Source: Nocardia miyunensis NBRC 108239 (GTDB lineage: Bacteria; Actinomycetota; Actinomycetes; Mycobacteriales; Mycobacteriaceae). From it: a stretch of 64,000 nucleotides of DNA. Position numbers and translations under genes: made by a program. A model generated the notes under the pieces. The model did no database searches, had not been told where the DNA came from, and saw only the letters and a list, made by a program, of their open reading frames with translations. This document shows positions 47,790 to 57,256 of this stretch, piece by piece (position 1 is the stretch's first letter; every line of letters begins with the position of its first letter). The DNA is taken from the NCBI RefSeq assembly GCF_001613065.1, contig NZ_BDBQ01000010.1:62001-126000 (forward strand). Direction: 5' to 3'.

Positions 47790-48758
47790 ATGACAAGCCC
47801 CGCCACCACTGGGCTGCGCGCCAGCGATCAGGACCTCGACGCCACGAGCCCCGCAGCCGACCTGGTACGCGTGTACCTGAATGGCATCGGCAAGACTGCG
47901 CTGCTCACGGCCGCCGACGAGGTCGAGCTGGCCAAGCGCATCGAGGCGGGCCTCTACGCCCAACACCTGTTGGAGACCGGTAAGCGGATGGCCGCCACCC
48001 GCAAGCGCGACCTCGCGGTTCTGGTCCGGGACGGCCAGGCCGCTCGCCAGCACCTGCTCGAGGCCAACCTGCGCCTGGTGGTGTCGCTGGCCAAGCGCTA
48101 CACCGGCCGCGGCATGCCGCTGCTGGACCTGATCCAGGAGGGCAACCTCGGCCTGATCCGCGCGATGGAGAAGTTCGACTACGCCAAGGGCTTCAAGTTC
48201 TCCACCTATGCCACCTGGTGGATCCGGCAGGCCATCACCCGCGGTATGGCCGATCAGAGCCGCACCATCCGGCTGCCTGTCCACCTGGTCGAGCAGGTCA
48301 ACAAGCTCGCCCGGATCAAGCGCGAACTGCATCAGCAGCTCGGCCGCGAGGCCACCGACGAGGAACTGGCCACCGAATCGGGCATTCCTGTCGAGAAGAT
48401 CGCCGATCTGCTGGACCACAGCCGCGATCCGGTAAGTCTGGACATGCCGGTCGGCAGCGACGAGGAGGCCCCCCTCGGTGATTTCATCGAGGATTCCGAG
48501 GCCACCTCCGCCGAGAGCGCCGTCATCGCCGGGATCATGCACAACGACGTCCGCAGCGTGCTGGCCACCCTGGACGAGCGTGAGCAGCAGGTGATTCGCC
48601 TGCGCTTCGGCCTCGACGACGGCCAGCCCCGCACGCTGGACCAGATCGGCAAGCTGTTCGGTCTGTCCCGCGAGCGCGTTCGGCAGATTGAGCGTGAGGT
48701 CATGGCCAAGCTCCGCAAGGGTGAGCGGGCCGACCGCCTGCGCGCCTACGCCAGCTAG
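47790..48758 (+). CDS. sigB: RNA polymerase sigma factor SigB
   Basis: A 322-residue group 2 sigma-70 factor. Region 1.2 is at about 25-55 ([29 protein letters not shown]), region 2 at about 90-165 ([20 protein letters not shown], then [28 protein letters not shown]), region 3 at 165-240 and region 4 at 255-322 ([26 protein letters not shown]). It lacks the long region 1.1 of the primary factor SigA, as expected for SigB, the stress and stationary-phase factor of mycolata. The ATG has ACAGGAGGCAAG upstream. It ends in a 9-bp hairpin terminator. It lies within 11 kb of ideR and galE, as in Mycobacterium. Confidence 0.95.
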   Translation: MTSPATTGLRASDQDLDATSPAADLVRVYLNGIGKTALLTAADEVELAKRIEAGLYAQHLLETGKRMAATRKRDLAVLVRDGQAARQHLLEANLRLVVSLAKRYTGRGMPLLDLIQEGNLGLIRAMEKFDYAKGFKFSTYATWWIRQAITRGMADQSRTIRLPVHLVEQVNKLARIKRELHQQLGREATDEELATESGIPVEKIADLLDHSRDPVSLDMPVGSDEEAPLGDFIEDSEATSAESAVIAGIMHNDVRSVLATLDEREQQVIRLRFGLDDGQPRTLDQIGKLFGLSRERVRQIEREVMAKLRKGERADRLRAYAS

Positions 48759-48769
48759 ATCCCCCAGAC

Positions 48770-48796
48770 GCTGGGCCGTCCGGAATCCGGCCCAGC
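48770..48796 (+). terminator. Terminator after sigB
   Basis: GCTGGGCCG, nine-base loop, CGGCCCAGC: a perfect 9-bp stem eleven bases after the sigB stop, followed by TCC rather than a T run. Confidence 0.65.
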
Positions 48797-48941
48797 TCCA
48801 CCGCGGTGACCGATCTCATCCGGTCGCCCGGAGCGCCGGTCGGCGACGCGCGTCCCAACCCCTCCGGGTACCGCGCGAACCGGCCGGCGCTGTAGTCGGC
48901 GACCGGTTGAAACGATGATCGATTGCGGCACAATGGTTTCC

Positions 48942-49229
48942 ATGACGATAGCCATCTGGAACGGACAGCAGCTCGCCGTCAGCGACGCGACGATCGTCGT
49001 CGAGGGCAATCACTACTTCCCGCCGGAGTCGATCGACCGGCAGTTCTTCGAGACATCCGGAACGCATTCCACCTGCGGCTGGAAAGGCGAGGCCTCTTAC
49101 TACACGGTCGCGGTCGACGGCACGAAGAACGTGGACGCGGCCTGGTACTACCCCGAGCCGCTGCCCGCGGCCGAGAACATCAAGGACTACGTCGCGTTCT
49201 GGCGGGGAGTGGAAGTGCGCGAGAACTGA
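48942..49229 (+). CDS. DUF427 domain protein
   Basis: A 95-residue single-domain protein of the DUF427 family: MTIAIWNGQQLAVSDATIVVEGNHYFP, then THSTCGWKGEASYYTV and AAWYYPEPLPAAENIKDYVAFW, the family core. The fold is a small beta-tent; the function is unknown. The ATG at 48942 is chosen because family members begin at this strand; in-frame ATGs at 48915 and 48933 are also possible and none has a clear Shine-Dalgarno sequence. Confidence 0.85.
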   Translation: MTIAIWNGQQLAVSDATIVVEGNHYFPPESIDRQFFETSGTHSTCGWKGEASYYTVAVDGTKNVDAAWYYPEPLPAAENIKDYVAFWRGVEVREN

Positions 49230-49274
49230 GCCATCTCGGTGCCCCGGCCCGGCCCGATCTCCTACGATCACCCT

Positions 49275-49718
49275 ATGAGATTGAAACGCGTTCCATTTCT
49301 GGCGCTACCACTGCTGGCCGCACTGGCCATCGCGCCGAGCGCCACCGCCGCCCCTGCGACAGTCCCCGACCAGCGCGAGGCGATCGCCATGGCGTACCTC
49401 GACGCGCTGATCTCCCACAACGCCGCCGACGTCCCGTTCGCACCCGACTGCACGCGCGTGGAGGCCGGTATCCAGACCGGTTACTCCGGCCCGCAACTCA
49501 CCCACGATCTGGACACCGGCCCGCAGTATCAGCTCGTGCAACGCATCTACGACGTGCGGCTGAGCACTGCGGGCAATGTCGTGACCGCCCGCTACCACCT
49601 GGATTCGGGCCTCGCCGGGCAGCGCCTGGTCACGGTCGGCATCACCGAGACCTTCGACATCCCCGACGGAACCATCCACCGCATCGTCGCCGATATAGTC
49701 CCGGTCTCGGGGTCCTGA
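49275..49718 (+). CDS. Secreted NTF2-like small protein
   Basis: A 147-residue exported protein. The N-terminus is a classical signal peptide: MRLKRV, a hydrophobic core FLALPLLAALAIA, and an AxA cleavage site near residues 23-26 (ATAAPA). The mature part (REAIAMAYLDALISHNAADVPFAPDCTRVEAG, then FDIPDGTIHRIVADIVPV) has the length and pattern of SnoaL/NTF2-like cone folds that bind small molecules. No catalytic residues can be named. It is not closely linked to neighbours. Confidence 0.75.
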   Translation: MRLKRVPFLALPLLAALAIAPSATAAPATVPDQREAIAMAYLDALISHNAADVPFAPDCTRVEAGIQTGYSGPQLTHDLDTGPQYQLVQRIYDVRLSTAGNVVTARYHLDSGLAGQRLVTVGITETFDIPDGTIHRIVADIVPVSGS

Positions 49719-49872
49719 ACACGAGACCTCACCCGTGCCGGGCACGACAAATCTCCCCGCCGCTGCCCAGGATCGTCCGATCGCAATGCGACGCAGCGAG
49801 ACCGCGTGCTCGCACAGGCACGCGAGACGACCGGCCGATCACGAGCAGTACGTCACTGCTCGGGCCTGGCAC

Positions 49873-50319
49873 TCAATCCTCTTGAACGAGCAGGGTTTCC
49901 AGGTTGTCGAGCATGCCGGCCCAGCCCGGGCTCATGATGGAACGGGCGCGCTGCATGAGCGGGTTGTCGGGGTCGAAGCCGTTGTGACTGAACAGGATCC
50001 GGGTGCCGCGCCCCTCCGGGCGGAGTCGCCAGCTGATGATCCAGCCGGTCGGAGTGTCGGCCTGGGCGTCGTTCCAGGTCATGCGCAGCAGTTCGGGTGC
50101 GACGACCTCGAGCACCTCGCCGCGGATGTGGCCGGAGAAGTCCTGGCCGGGCATTGGGCGGGTCTTCATCTCGAAGACGTTGCCCGCCACCGGTTCGAAA
50201 CCGATCGGTTCCATCATCCACCGCGCCATCAGCGTCGGCGTGGTGAGTGCGCGCCACACCTTCTCGGGCGGGTGCGGGTAGTAGTGGTCCAGTTCTATCG
50301 CTGTCGCGGCGTCGCTCAC
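49873..50319 (-). CDS. SRPBCC (AHSA1-type) domain protein
   Basis: A 148-residue START/Bet-v1-like protein: ELDHYYPHPPEKVWRALTTPTLMARWMM opening, EVVAPELLRMTWNDAQADTPTG middle, and a TRILFSHNGF strand then the long C-terminal helix GWAGMLDNLETLL. Such proteins bind hydrophobic ligands or act as Hsp90-activator-like modules. The GTG at 50319 is chosen because GAGGAG lies five bases upstream; it begins two bases after the ArsR stop. ArsR-SRPBCC pairs are a common operon type in actinobacteria, the partner being controlled by the ArsR repressor. Confidence 0.87.
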   Translation of the reverse strand: MSDAATAIELDHYYPHPPEKVWRALTTPTLMARWMMEPIGFEPVAGNVFEMKTRPMPGQDFSGHIRGEVLEVVAPELLRMTWNDAQADTPTGWIISWRLRPEGRGTRILFSHNGFDPDNPLMQRARSIMSPGWAGMLDNLETLLVQED

Positions 50320-50321
50320 GA

Positions 50322-50678
50322 TCACTCCTCGGGGTTGTCGGGGTTGTCGGGCATGGCGTCGAGCACATTGCCCAGGGCACGCAGCCGCGCACGCCAGTAG
50401 CGCTCGAACGGGCTCAGCCAGGTCCGCAACTCGTATAGCGGTTCGGGTTCGACGCGGTAATACCGATAGCGACCACGCTTGTCCTCACCGACGAGCCCGC
50501 AGTCCCGCAGCACCCGCAGATGTTCGGACACGCTCGGACGGGTCATCTCGAACCGCTCGGCGATGACCCGCACGGTCCGTTCACCGTCGAGCAGCATTTC
50601 CAGAATCTCCCGGCGCGTGGGATTCGCCAGCGCCGCGAACACCCGATCCGCATTCGCGTGCTCGACCCGTTGAGCCAT
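50322..50678 (-). CDS. ArsR/SmtB family repressor, probably leaderless
   Basis: A 118-residue winged-helix regulator: FAALANPTRREILEMLLDGERTVRVIAERFEMTRPSVSEHLRVLRDCGLVGEDKRGRYRYYRVEPEPL, the SdpR-like branch without visible metal-binding cysteines. A minus-strand promoter TTGACA (complement of 50710-50715), 18 bases, TATAGT (complement of 50686-50691) ends seven bases before the ATG at 50678, so the mRNA very likely begins at the start codon. An in-frame GTG at 50687 would lie inside the -10 box and is rejected. Two GTAGG-N6-CCTAC operators cover and flank this promoter. It is co-transcribed with the SRPBCC gene. Confidence 0.88.
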   Translation of the reverse strand: MAQRVEHANADRVFAALANPTRREILEMLLDGERTVRVIAERFEMTRPSVSEHLRVLRDCGLVGEDKRGRYRYYRVEPEPLYELRTWLSPFERYWRARLRALGNVLDAMPDNPDNPEE

Positions 50679-50685
50679 GCCCGCC

Positions 50686-50715
50686 ACTATAGGTAGGCGT
50701 TTTCCTACCTGTCAA
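50686..50715 (-). promoter_or_regulatory. Promoter of the arsR-SRPBCC operon
   Basis: TTGACA, 18-base spacer, TATAGT on the minus strand: an unusually consensus sigma-70 promoter for this GC-rich genome. The spacer contains a complete GTAGG-N6-CCTAC operator, so bound repressor would block polymerase directly. Confidence 0.75.
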
Positions 50716-50733
50716 CCGTAGGGAATCTCCTAC
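50693..50733. promoter_or_regulatory. Two tandem GTAGG-N6-CCTAC operators
   Basis: Site 1: GTAGG (50693-50697) and CCTAC (50704-50708), extended to AGGTAGG/CCTACCT. Site 2: GTAGG (50718-50722) and CCTAC (50729-50733). The start-to-start distance is 25 bp. Site 1 lies between the -35 and -10 boxes, site 2 just upstream of the -35. The rest of the interval to 50991 shows nothing notable. Confidence 0.75.
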
Positions 50734-50991
50734 CCATCATGCGGCATCGCACCACCGAGTCCCTGAGCGACGAGTCCGCCATGGCGATCGATGATGTCCC
50801 GAATTACGCAGTGCGGCAAACGATGCCGCTGTCCATTAACAGTCGGCGCGGACGTCTCGTTCGATTGAGTCTTTGCAGACGAGGCGGTCGTGGCATGGGC
50901 CGACCTTCCTGCGTGCGGAATGGCGCTGGCGCAGATCCGGGCGGCGGCCGCGCGGCTCGGACATCGCCACCGAGCGGCCGCGCCGGATCCG

Positions 50992-53769
50992 CTAGCCCGA
51001 ATTCCGCAGTGCGGTGGCGAGGCCGTTCATGGTCAGCAGGATGCCGCGTTCCACGAGTTCGGAATCGTCGCCCGCGCGACGTCGGCGCAGCAGTTCCACC
51101 TGCATCTGGTTGAGCGGTTCGAGGTAGGGGAAGCGGTTGCGGATGGATTCGGCCAGGGCGGGGTTGTCGGCCAGGAGGTGGTCGCTGCCGGTGACCGCCG
51201 CGTGCACGCGGACGGTGCGGTCGAACTCCGCACGGATCATGCCGAAGATGGTGTCGCGCAACGTGTAGTCCTCCACCAGCTCCGCATAGTGGGCGGCGAT
51301 GTCCAGATCGGCCTTGGCCATGACCTGCGCGAGGTTCGACATGACGGTCCGGAAGAACGGCCAGCGGCGATACAGATCGGCCAGGACCGCCATCCGTTCG
51401 GGATCCTCGCCCGCCCACTGCTCGATCGCGGTGCCGGTGCCGTACCAGCCCGGCAGCATCACCCGCGACTGGCTCCACGCCATCACCCAGGGAATCGCAC
51501 GCAGATCCCCGACCGAGCTGGTCGGTTTGCGCGAGGCGGGTCGACTGCCCAGATTGAGATCTCCTACCTCGGCGATCGGCGTCGAGGCCCGGAAGTACTC
51601 CACGAACCCGGGCGTCTCGTGCACCAGCCGCGCATACGCCTGCCGGGCCAGTTCGGCCAGTTCGTCGAACAGTTCGTAGGCCGGTTCGGCATCGGCGCCC
51701 AGCCCCTCCACATCCAGTAGCGTCGACTCCAGCGTGCCCGCGACCAGCGCTTCCAGATTGCGGTAGGCGGTGCCCTGCTCGGCGTACTTGGTGGAGATCA
51801 CCTCACCCTGTTCGGTCAGTCGCAGCGAACCGCGCACCGCCCCGGCCGGTTGCGCGAGAATCGCGTCGTAGCTGCGACCGCCGCCGCGACCGACCGTGCC
51901 GCCGCGACCGTGGAACAGCCGCAACCGAATCCCGGTCTTGCGCGCGGCCTCGACCAGATCCAGCTCGGCCCGGTACAGCGCCCAGTTCGCGGCCAGATAT
52001 CCGCCGTCCTTGTTGGAGTCCGAATAGCCGAGCATGACCTCCTGGCGCATACCGCGGGCGGCCACCAGCCGGTGATAGGCCGGAACCTCCAGCGCCGCGA
52101 CCAGGGTCTGCGCACCCTGACGCAGATCCTCGATCGTCTCGAACAGCGGCACCACCCCCGCCGGACTGTTCGGCGGGGTCTGCGCATCGCCGGGATCGAG
52201 GATTCCGGCCTCCTTCAGCAGCAGCGCCGCCTCGAGCAGATCGCTGACCGAGGTGCACATGCTGATGATGTAGTTGGGCACGGTATCCGGGCCCAGATCC
52301 TCCAGGGCCGCCTTGGCCGCGCGCAGCACGCCCAGTTCCTTGGCGGCCAGATCGCTCAGCCGCGCGCCGGGCCCAAGCAACGGGCGGCGGGTGCCGAGTT
52401 CGGTGGCCAGCAGCTCCACGCGCCGATCCTCGGGCAGGCTCGCATAATCGGCGTGGACTCCGGCCCACGCCAGCAGTTCGGCGACGACCTGCTCATGCAC
52501 ATCGGAGTTCTGCCGCATATCCAGACCCTGCAGGTGGAATCCGAACGTCTCGACCGCGCCGCGCAGCGCGGCCAGGCGATCGTCGGCGAGCAGTCCGTCA
52601 CCCGAGGCGCGCAGCGAGGAGTCCACCACGGCCAGATCGTCGAGCAGATCCTGAGCGGAGCCATAGGGTTCGACGGCGCCGGTGAGCGTGTCGAGGTCGA
52701 CGCCGTCGGCGGGGATCTCGCCCAGGGCACGCCGCGCGGTGGCGGTGAGGCGAATTCGGATACCGCGCACGGCACGGCGATAGGGCTCGTCCGCGCGCTG
52801 TGGCGAATCGTCGAACGACGTCTCGGCCAGGCGAGCGAGATCATCGGTCACCGCCACCAGCCGCGCCGACAGCGACAGCGTCTTCTCCAGACCGACCAAC
52901 TCGGTCAGATAGTGCCCGATGGCCACCGCACCGGCGCGGTGCGTGGCACGGTGCACGACCTCGCCGGTCACGTTCGGATTGCCGTCCCGATCACCGCCGA
53001 TCCACGAGCCGGGGCGCAGGATCGGGCGTTGCAGCAGCGAATACTCCGGCCAGCGGGCGCGCAGCGCGGCGCGCACGTCGGCGTTGATCCGCGGTATCAC
53101 CTCGAGCAACGTCAGGTCGTAATAGCGCAGTCCGACCTCGATCTCGTCCTGAATCCGCAAGCGCGCCAATCGAATCAGCGCGGTGCGCCACAGGGTCAGA
53201 ATCTGGCGGCGCAGCCCGGTCTCCAATTCCGCGTACTGCGGTTCGCTCTCGGTATAGCGCTGCCGCTGCCGCATCAGATCGGTGATGCGGGACTGCACGT
53301 CGAAGACGGTCCGGCGGCGCGTCTCGGTCGGATGCGCGGTGATGACCGGCGACATCACCGCGTCGTCGAGCAGATCGGCGACCAGTTCGCCGTCGGGACG
53401 CGCGGCGTCGAGTTTGCGATAGGTGGCCGCGAGACTGGACTCCTGCGGCGGCTCCCCGGCCGCCACGTGCACCGCGCGACGCCTGTCACGTTGCAGATCC
53501 TCGGCCAAATTCGCCAGCAGCAGGAAGTGACTGAACGCCCGGATCAGTGGGAGCGCGACGCGAATATCGGTGTCGCGCACCATATCCGCGACCGCACTCC
53601 GTTCCACCTCGGATCGCCGCACCCGGAACGCCTCGACCCGGACCCGTTCGATGAGATCGAACACCTCGTGCCCTTCGTGATCTCTGATCGTCTCGCCCAG
53701 GATCGCTCCCAGGTAGCGGATGTCATCTCGCAGCGGCGCAGTGGCGGTCTCGATCTGATCTTCGCGCAT
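50992..53769 (-). CDS. ppc: Phosphoenolpyruvate carboxylase
   Basis: A 925-residue anaplerotic enzyme that makes oxaloacetate from PEP and bicarbonate. The catalytic His146 is in [45 protein letters not shown] and the essential [13 protein letters not shown] loop (near residue 620) follow. The length is standard for the bacterial enzyme, ending LRNSG in place of the usual QNTG. The ATG at 53769 has GGAGG close upstream (three bases); further upstream codons are not family sequence. It is monocistronic and divergent from the DUF3291 gene. Confidence 0.96.
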   Translation of the reverse strand: MREDQIETATAPLRDDIRYLGAILGETIRDHEGHEVFDLIERVRVEAFRVRRSEVERSAVADMVRDTDIRVALPLIRAFSHFLLLANLAEDLQRDRRRAVHVAAGEPPQESSLAATYRKLDAARPDGELVADLLDDAVMSPVITAHPTETRRRTVFDVQSRITDLMRQRQRYTESEPQYAELETGLRRQILTLWRTALIRLARLRIQDEIEVGLRYYDLTLLEVIPRINADVRAALRARWPEYSLLQRPILRPGSWIGGDRDGNPNVTGEVVHRATHRAGAVAIGHYLTELVGLEKTLSLSARLVAVTDDLARLAETSFDDSPQRADEPYRRAVRGIRIRLTATARRALGEIPADGVDLDTLTGAVEPYGSAQDLLDDLAVVDSSLRASGDGLLADDRLAALRGAVETFGFHLQGLDMRQNSDVHEQVVAELLAWAGVHADYASLPEDRRVELLATELGTRRPLLGPGARLSDLAAKELGVLRAAKAALEDLGPDTVPNYIISMCTSVSDLLEAALLLKEAGILDPGDAQTPPNSPAGVVPLFETIEDLRQGAQTLVAALEVPAYHRLVAARGMRQEVMLGYSDSNKDGGYLAANWALYRAELDLVEAARKTGIRLRLFHGRGGTVGRGGGRSYDAILAQPAGAVRGSLRLTEQGEVISTKYAEQGTAYRNLEALVAGTLESTLLDVEGLGADAEPAYELFDELAELARQAYARLVHETPGFVEYFRASTPIAEVGDLNLGSRPASRKPTSSVGDLRAIPWVMAWSQSRVMLPGWYGTGTAIEQWAGEDPERMAVLADLYRRWPFFRTVMSNLAQVMAKADLDIAAHYAELVEDYTLRDTIFGMIRAEFDRTVRVHAAVTGSDHLLADNPALAESIRNRFPYLEPLNQMQVELLRRRRAGDDSELVERGILLTMNGLATALRNSG

Positions 53770-53876
53770 GGCCTCCAGTATCGACCACCGCCGGATCAAT
53801 GCCATGTCGGCGGTCCCGCACACCACACAATCGTCATACTGAGAAGATCTCCTCATTTCCGGGTTACCCTCGTCTC

Positions 53877-54386
53877 ATGCCCGGTCATCACCTCGCCCAA
53901 GTGAATATCGCCCTGCCCCTGGAACCGCTCGGCTCCGCACGACTGTCCGGTTTCGTCGCCGCCCTGGACGAGATCAACTCCCTCGCCGACGCCGCAACCG
54001 GTTTCATCTGGCGACTACAGACCGAGGACGGTGACGCGACCGCCATCCGGCTACTCGACGACGACCGGTTGATCGTCAATATGAGCGTCTGGTCCTCGAT
54101 GGCATCGCTCACCGAATTCGTCTACCGCAGCGACCATGTGCGGATCATGCGTCAGCGCCGCGGCTGGTTCGAAACCATGTCCGAGGCGTATCAGGCGCTG
54201 TGGTGGGTGCCTGCGGGCCACCTGCCCACCGTGGCCGAGGCCGAGCAGCGGATCACTCGCCTGCGTGCACACGGCCCGACCGAATACGCCTTCACCTTCC
54301 GCAACGCGTTCCCGGCACCTTCCGCATCAGAACCTTCGGCCTCGGACGTCCGCCCGGCCGACGAGGACCTGACCTGCCCGGCCTGA
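53877..54386 (+). CDS. DUF3291 domain protein
   Basis: A 169-residue protein of the DUF3291 (dimeric ferredoxin-like fold, antibiotic-monooxygenase-like) family: HLAQVNIALPLEPLGSARLSGFVAALDEINSLAD, then MSVWSSMASLTEFVYRSDHVRIMRQRRGWFE and LWWVPAGHLPTVAEAEQRI. The function is unknown. There is no Shine-Dalgarno sequence before the ATG at 53877, but TACCCT, a TAnnnT -10 box, ends six bases upstream, so the transcript is probably leaderless. The Ala/Ser/Pro-rich tail after residue 145 is outside the domain. Confidence 0.85.
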   Translation: MPGHHLAQVNIALPLEPLGSARLSGFVAALDEINSLADAATGFIWRLQTEDGDATAIRLLDDDRLIVNMSVWSSMASLTEFVYRSDHVRIMRQRRGWFETMSEAYQALWWVPAGHLPTVAEAEQRITRLRAHGPTEYAFTFRNAFPAPSASEPSASDVRPADEDLTCPA

Positions 54387-54520
54387 TCAGCCGACCACCC
54401 GTCACCCGAACTCCACGACCACCTGTTCGACAAGGGGTCCAGCGCGCCGCCCGAGGCACTGCTCGCGGTCGAAAAGGTCGCGGGCACGACCTGATCGTCG
54501 GGTCGCCGGCCCGCCCGCGC

Positions 54521-57256
54521 TCATCCCAGGCGGCGCGGGCCGATGTCGAAGTGGTTGGGTTCGGGGCCGATGCGGACGCGGCCGTACAGGACGGCCGCGC
54601 CCTCCGGTGAGGCCAGAATCGGCTCGATCGCCAGCTCGCGCACCTCCGGCAGGTCATCGCACAGCGCCGAAATACGTTGTGCCAGTTCGGACAGGTAGCT
54701 CTTGTCCACCGGCTCGCCGATGGTTCTGCCCGACACACCGGCTCTGCCGTCCAGCAGCGGCGCGGCCCGCGGGGCATCGATGAGTGCGATCGATTCCCCC
54801 TCGGACAGCGGCAGGGCACGATAGACCCGGTCGCCCAGCAGATCGATGATCGTGCCGGACAATCCGAAGCTGATCACGGATCCGAACGACGGGTCGTCCT
54901 GCACACGCAGCACACAGCCGACTCCCTTGGTGGCCATCCGCTGAATATGCACGACCGCGTTGCCCGACACCTCGGCCAGATCGGCGTAGGCGCGCTGCAC
55001 CGCCGAGGGCCGCCACAGATCCAGTCGCACGCCATTGAGATCCGAACGGTTGCGCCACAATTCACCGGTCGCCTTGGCCGCGACCGGGTAGCCGAGGTCC
55101 GCGGCCGCGGCCTCCGCCGCCGCGGCATCGCGAACCTCACGGAACTCGACGATCCCGATGCCGTAGCACTCCAGCAGCTCCACCGCCTCGAGGTCGCCGA
55201 GCCAATCCCCCTCGGGTGAGCGGACCATCCACTGCTCCACCAGGTTTCGCGCACGTTCGGTATCCAGACCCGCGGGTCGCCGCGTCGCCGAGACGGGCGT
55301 GTCGCGCCACTGGGCATAGCGCTGCACACGGCCCAGCGCCCGCGCCGCGCGTTCGGGGTCCGGATAGGACGGAATGGACCCGCTCCCTACCACGCCGCCG
55401 GTCCCCCGCGTGGCGAGCAGATTCGGCATTCCGTGGTCGGCGACGAACGTGGTCAGCACCGGTTTTGCGGCGGATTCGGCACCGGACCGGATCGCCTCGG
55501 CATAGGCGGGCACCGCCGTCGGCACCGGCGGCGCGAAGATCACGATCACCGCGTCGACCTGTGCGGATACCACCGCGGAAGCCACCGCCACATGGAAATC
55601 CTCCGGTCCGGCCTGCGGCCCCAGATCCACCGGATCGCGCACGTCGAGTTCCGCGCCGCGCGCCGCGTCGACCGCCAGCCAGCCCAGGGCGGCGCTGTTG
55701 CCGATCACCGCCAGCCGCGGCCCCGCGGGCAGCGGTTGATAGGCCAGCAGCATCGCACAGTCGAACAGTTCGGAGATCGTATCGACCTGGATGATGCCCG
55801 CCTGCGCGAACAGATCGCGCTCCACCGAACGTTCCAGCGAGGAGGGCGGTGTGGTGCGGGTGGCGTTGCGGCCACTGCTCACGGCCACAATGGGTTTCGT
55901 GCGCGCGACTCGGCGCGCGATCCGGGAGAACTTGCGCGGATTGCCGAAGGTCTCCAGATACAAGAGCACCACATCGGTGTCCGGGTCGCTGTCCCAGTAC
56001 TGCAGCAGATCGTTGCCGGACACATCGGCGCGGTTGCCCGCCGAGACGAATGTGGACAGTCCGAGCCGCCGCGCGGCGGCCTCGCCGAGGATCGCCGCAC
56101 CCAACGGCCCGGACTGACAGAAGAATCCGACCCGCCCGCGCCCCGGCATGACCGAGGCCAGCGTGGCGTTCAGTGAGATCGCCGGATCGGTATTGGCGAT
56201 GCCGAGCGCGCTCGGGCCCACCACCCGCATGCCGTGCCCGCGGACGGCGGCCACCAGATCGCGTTCGGCCGCATAGCCCGCCGGGCCGGTCTCGGAGAAT
56301 CCGGCGGTCAGCACCACGAGTCCCTTGACGCCCTTTGCCATACAGTCGTCCAGCACCGAGGGGATCTCCGCGGAAGGCACCGCGACCACCGCCAGATCCA
56401 CCTCGTCGGGGATGTCACGAACGGTGTTGTACGCCCGTACTCCGCGCACCGAGCTGCGATTCGGATTCACCGGGAAGACCGGGCCCTGGAACACCCCGGA
56501 CAGCAGATTCGCCAGCACCGCACCGCCGACCCGGCCCGCGGACGGCGTGGCGCCGATGACCGCGATCGACCTCGGATGCAGCAGATTGCCGACGCTGCGG
56601 GCCTCCGATGCCCGTTCGCGCGAATCACGCACCGACAGCAGCGCTTCGGTCGGATCGATGGCGAATTCCAGGTGCAGGACCGACCCGTCCCGGCTGCGCT
56701 GCATCTGATATCCCGCGTCCCGGAAGACCGTCACCATCGTGTTGTTCTCGGCCAGGACCTCCGCGACGAAGGTAGCGATATCGTTCTCCGCCGCGGCACC
56801 GGCGAGATGTTCGAGCAGAATCGAGCCCAGGCCGCGGCCCTGATGCGCGTCGGCGACCACGAACGCCACCTCGGCCGCGCGCGGGCCCTCCCGGTCCGAG
56901 AGCAGTTCGTAGCGTCCGACCGCGATGATCACCTCGCCCAGCTCGATCGCCAGGCCCACCCGATCGTGATAGTCCACATGGGTGGTCCGGTACAGATCCT
57001 TGGGGGTCATCCGCGGATAGGGACCGAAGTAGCGCAGGTACCGGGTCCGGTCGGACAGACTCGCGTGGAATTCCTGCATCGCCGCGGCGTCGTCCGGCGT
57101 GATGGGGCGCAGCCGCACCACGCCGCCGTCGGAGGCGAGCACATCGGCGAGCCAATGTTGCGGCGGGGGCGGCGGGTTCCGCGGTGTGTCGGGCCCGAAG
57201 TCGGCGAGCCAGGCGGGCGGCTCCTGTGCGGGCGGGGTGTGCTCGGCGTCAGTCAC
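54521..57256 (-). CDS. GNAT protein acetyltransferase fused to a non-catalytic acyl-CoA synthetase domain (Pat type)
   Basis: A 911-residue protein. An N-terminal GNAT domain (about 45-200) has the acetyl-CoA loop HQGRGLG at 138-144 and a candidate base Glu129. An NDP-forming acyl-CoA synthetase-like part follows: CoA-binding RSIAVIGATPSAGRVGG (229-245), ligase-CoA lobes, and an ATP-grasp domain from about 690. Where active synthetases have the phosphorylated His of SHTGALAG, this protein has TRTTPPSSL, so the ligase part should be regulatory, as in Pat lysine acetyltransferases. The GNAT-first order is that described for Streptomyces PatA. The GTG at 57256 overlaps the deacetylase gene stop by eight bases, so acetylase and deacetylase are made together. 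Confidence 0.88.
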   Translation of the reverse strand: MTDAEHTPPAQEPPAWLADFGPDTPRNPPPPPQHWLADVLASDGGVVRLRPITPDDAAAMQEFHASLSDRTRYLRYFGPYPRMTPKDLYRTTHVDYHDRVGLAIELGEVIIAVGRYELLSDREGPRAAEVAFVVADAHQGRGLGSILLEHLAGAAAENDIATFVAEVLAENNTMVTVFRDAGYQMQRSRDGSVLHLEFAIDPTEALLSVRDSRERASEARSVGNLLHPRSIAVIGATPSAGRVGGAVLANLLSGVFQGPVFPVNPNRSSVRGVRAYNTVRDIPDEVDLAVVAVPSAEIPSVLDDCMAKGVKGLVVLTAGFSETGPAGYAAERDLVAAVRGHGMRVVGPSALGIANTDPAISLNATLASVMPGRGRVGFFCQSGPLGAAILGEAAARRLGLSTFVSAGNRADVSGNDLLQYWDSDPDTDVVLLYLETFGNPRKFSRIARRVARTKPIVAVSSGRNATRTTPPSSLERSVERDLFAQAGIIQVDTISELFDCAMLLAYQPLPAGPRLAVIGNSAALGWLAVDAARGAELDVRDPVDLGPQAGPEDFHVAVASAVVSAQVDAVIVIFAPPVPTAVPAYAEAIRSGAESAAKPVLTTFVADHGMPNLLATRGTGGVVGSGSIPSYPDPERAARALGRVQRYAQWRDTPVSATRRPAGLDTERARNLVEQWMVRSPEGDWLGDLEAVELLECYGIGIVEFREVRDAAAAEAAAADLGYPVAAKATGELWRNRSDLNGVRLDLWRPSAVQRAYADLAEVSGNAVVHIQRMATKGVGCVLRVQDDPSFGSVISFGLSGTIIDLLGDRVYRALPLSEGESIALIDAPRAAPLLDGRAGVSGRTIGEPVDKSYLSELAQRISALCDDLPEVRELAIEPILASPEGAAVLYGRVRIGPEPNHFDIGPRRLG

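Noticed and set aside
50992..53769. A long plus-strand frame opposite ppc
   Set aside because: Arg/Gln/Gly-rich shadow translation; the minus strand encodes a clear PEP carboxylase.
54387..54520. Loose GC-rich inverted repeats between the DUF3291 and acetyltransferase genes as a terminator
   Set aside because: Only 5-6 bp stems with long loops, expected by chance in DNA of this composition.
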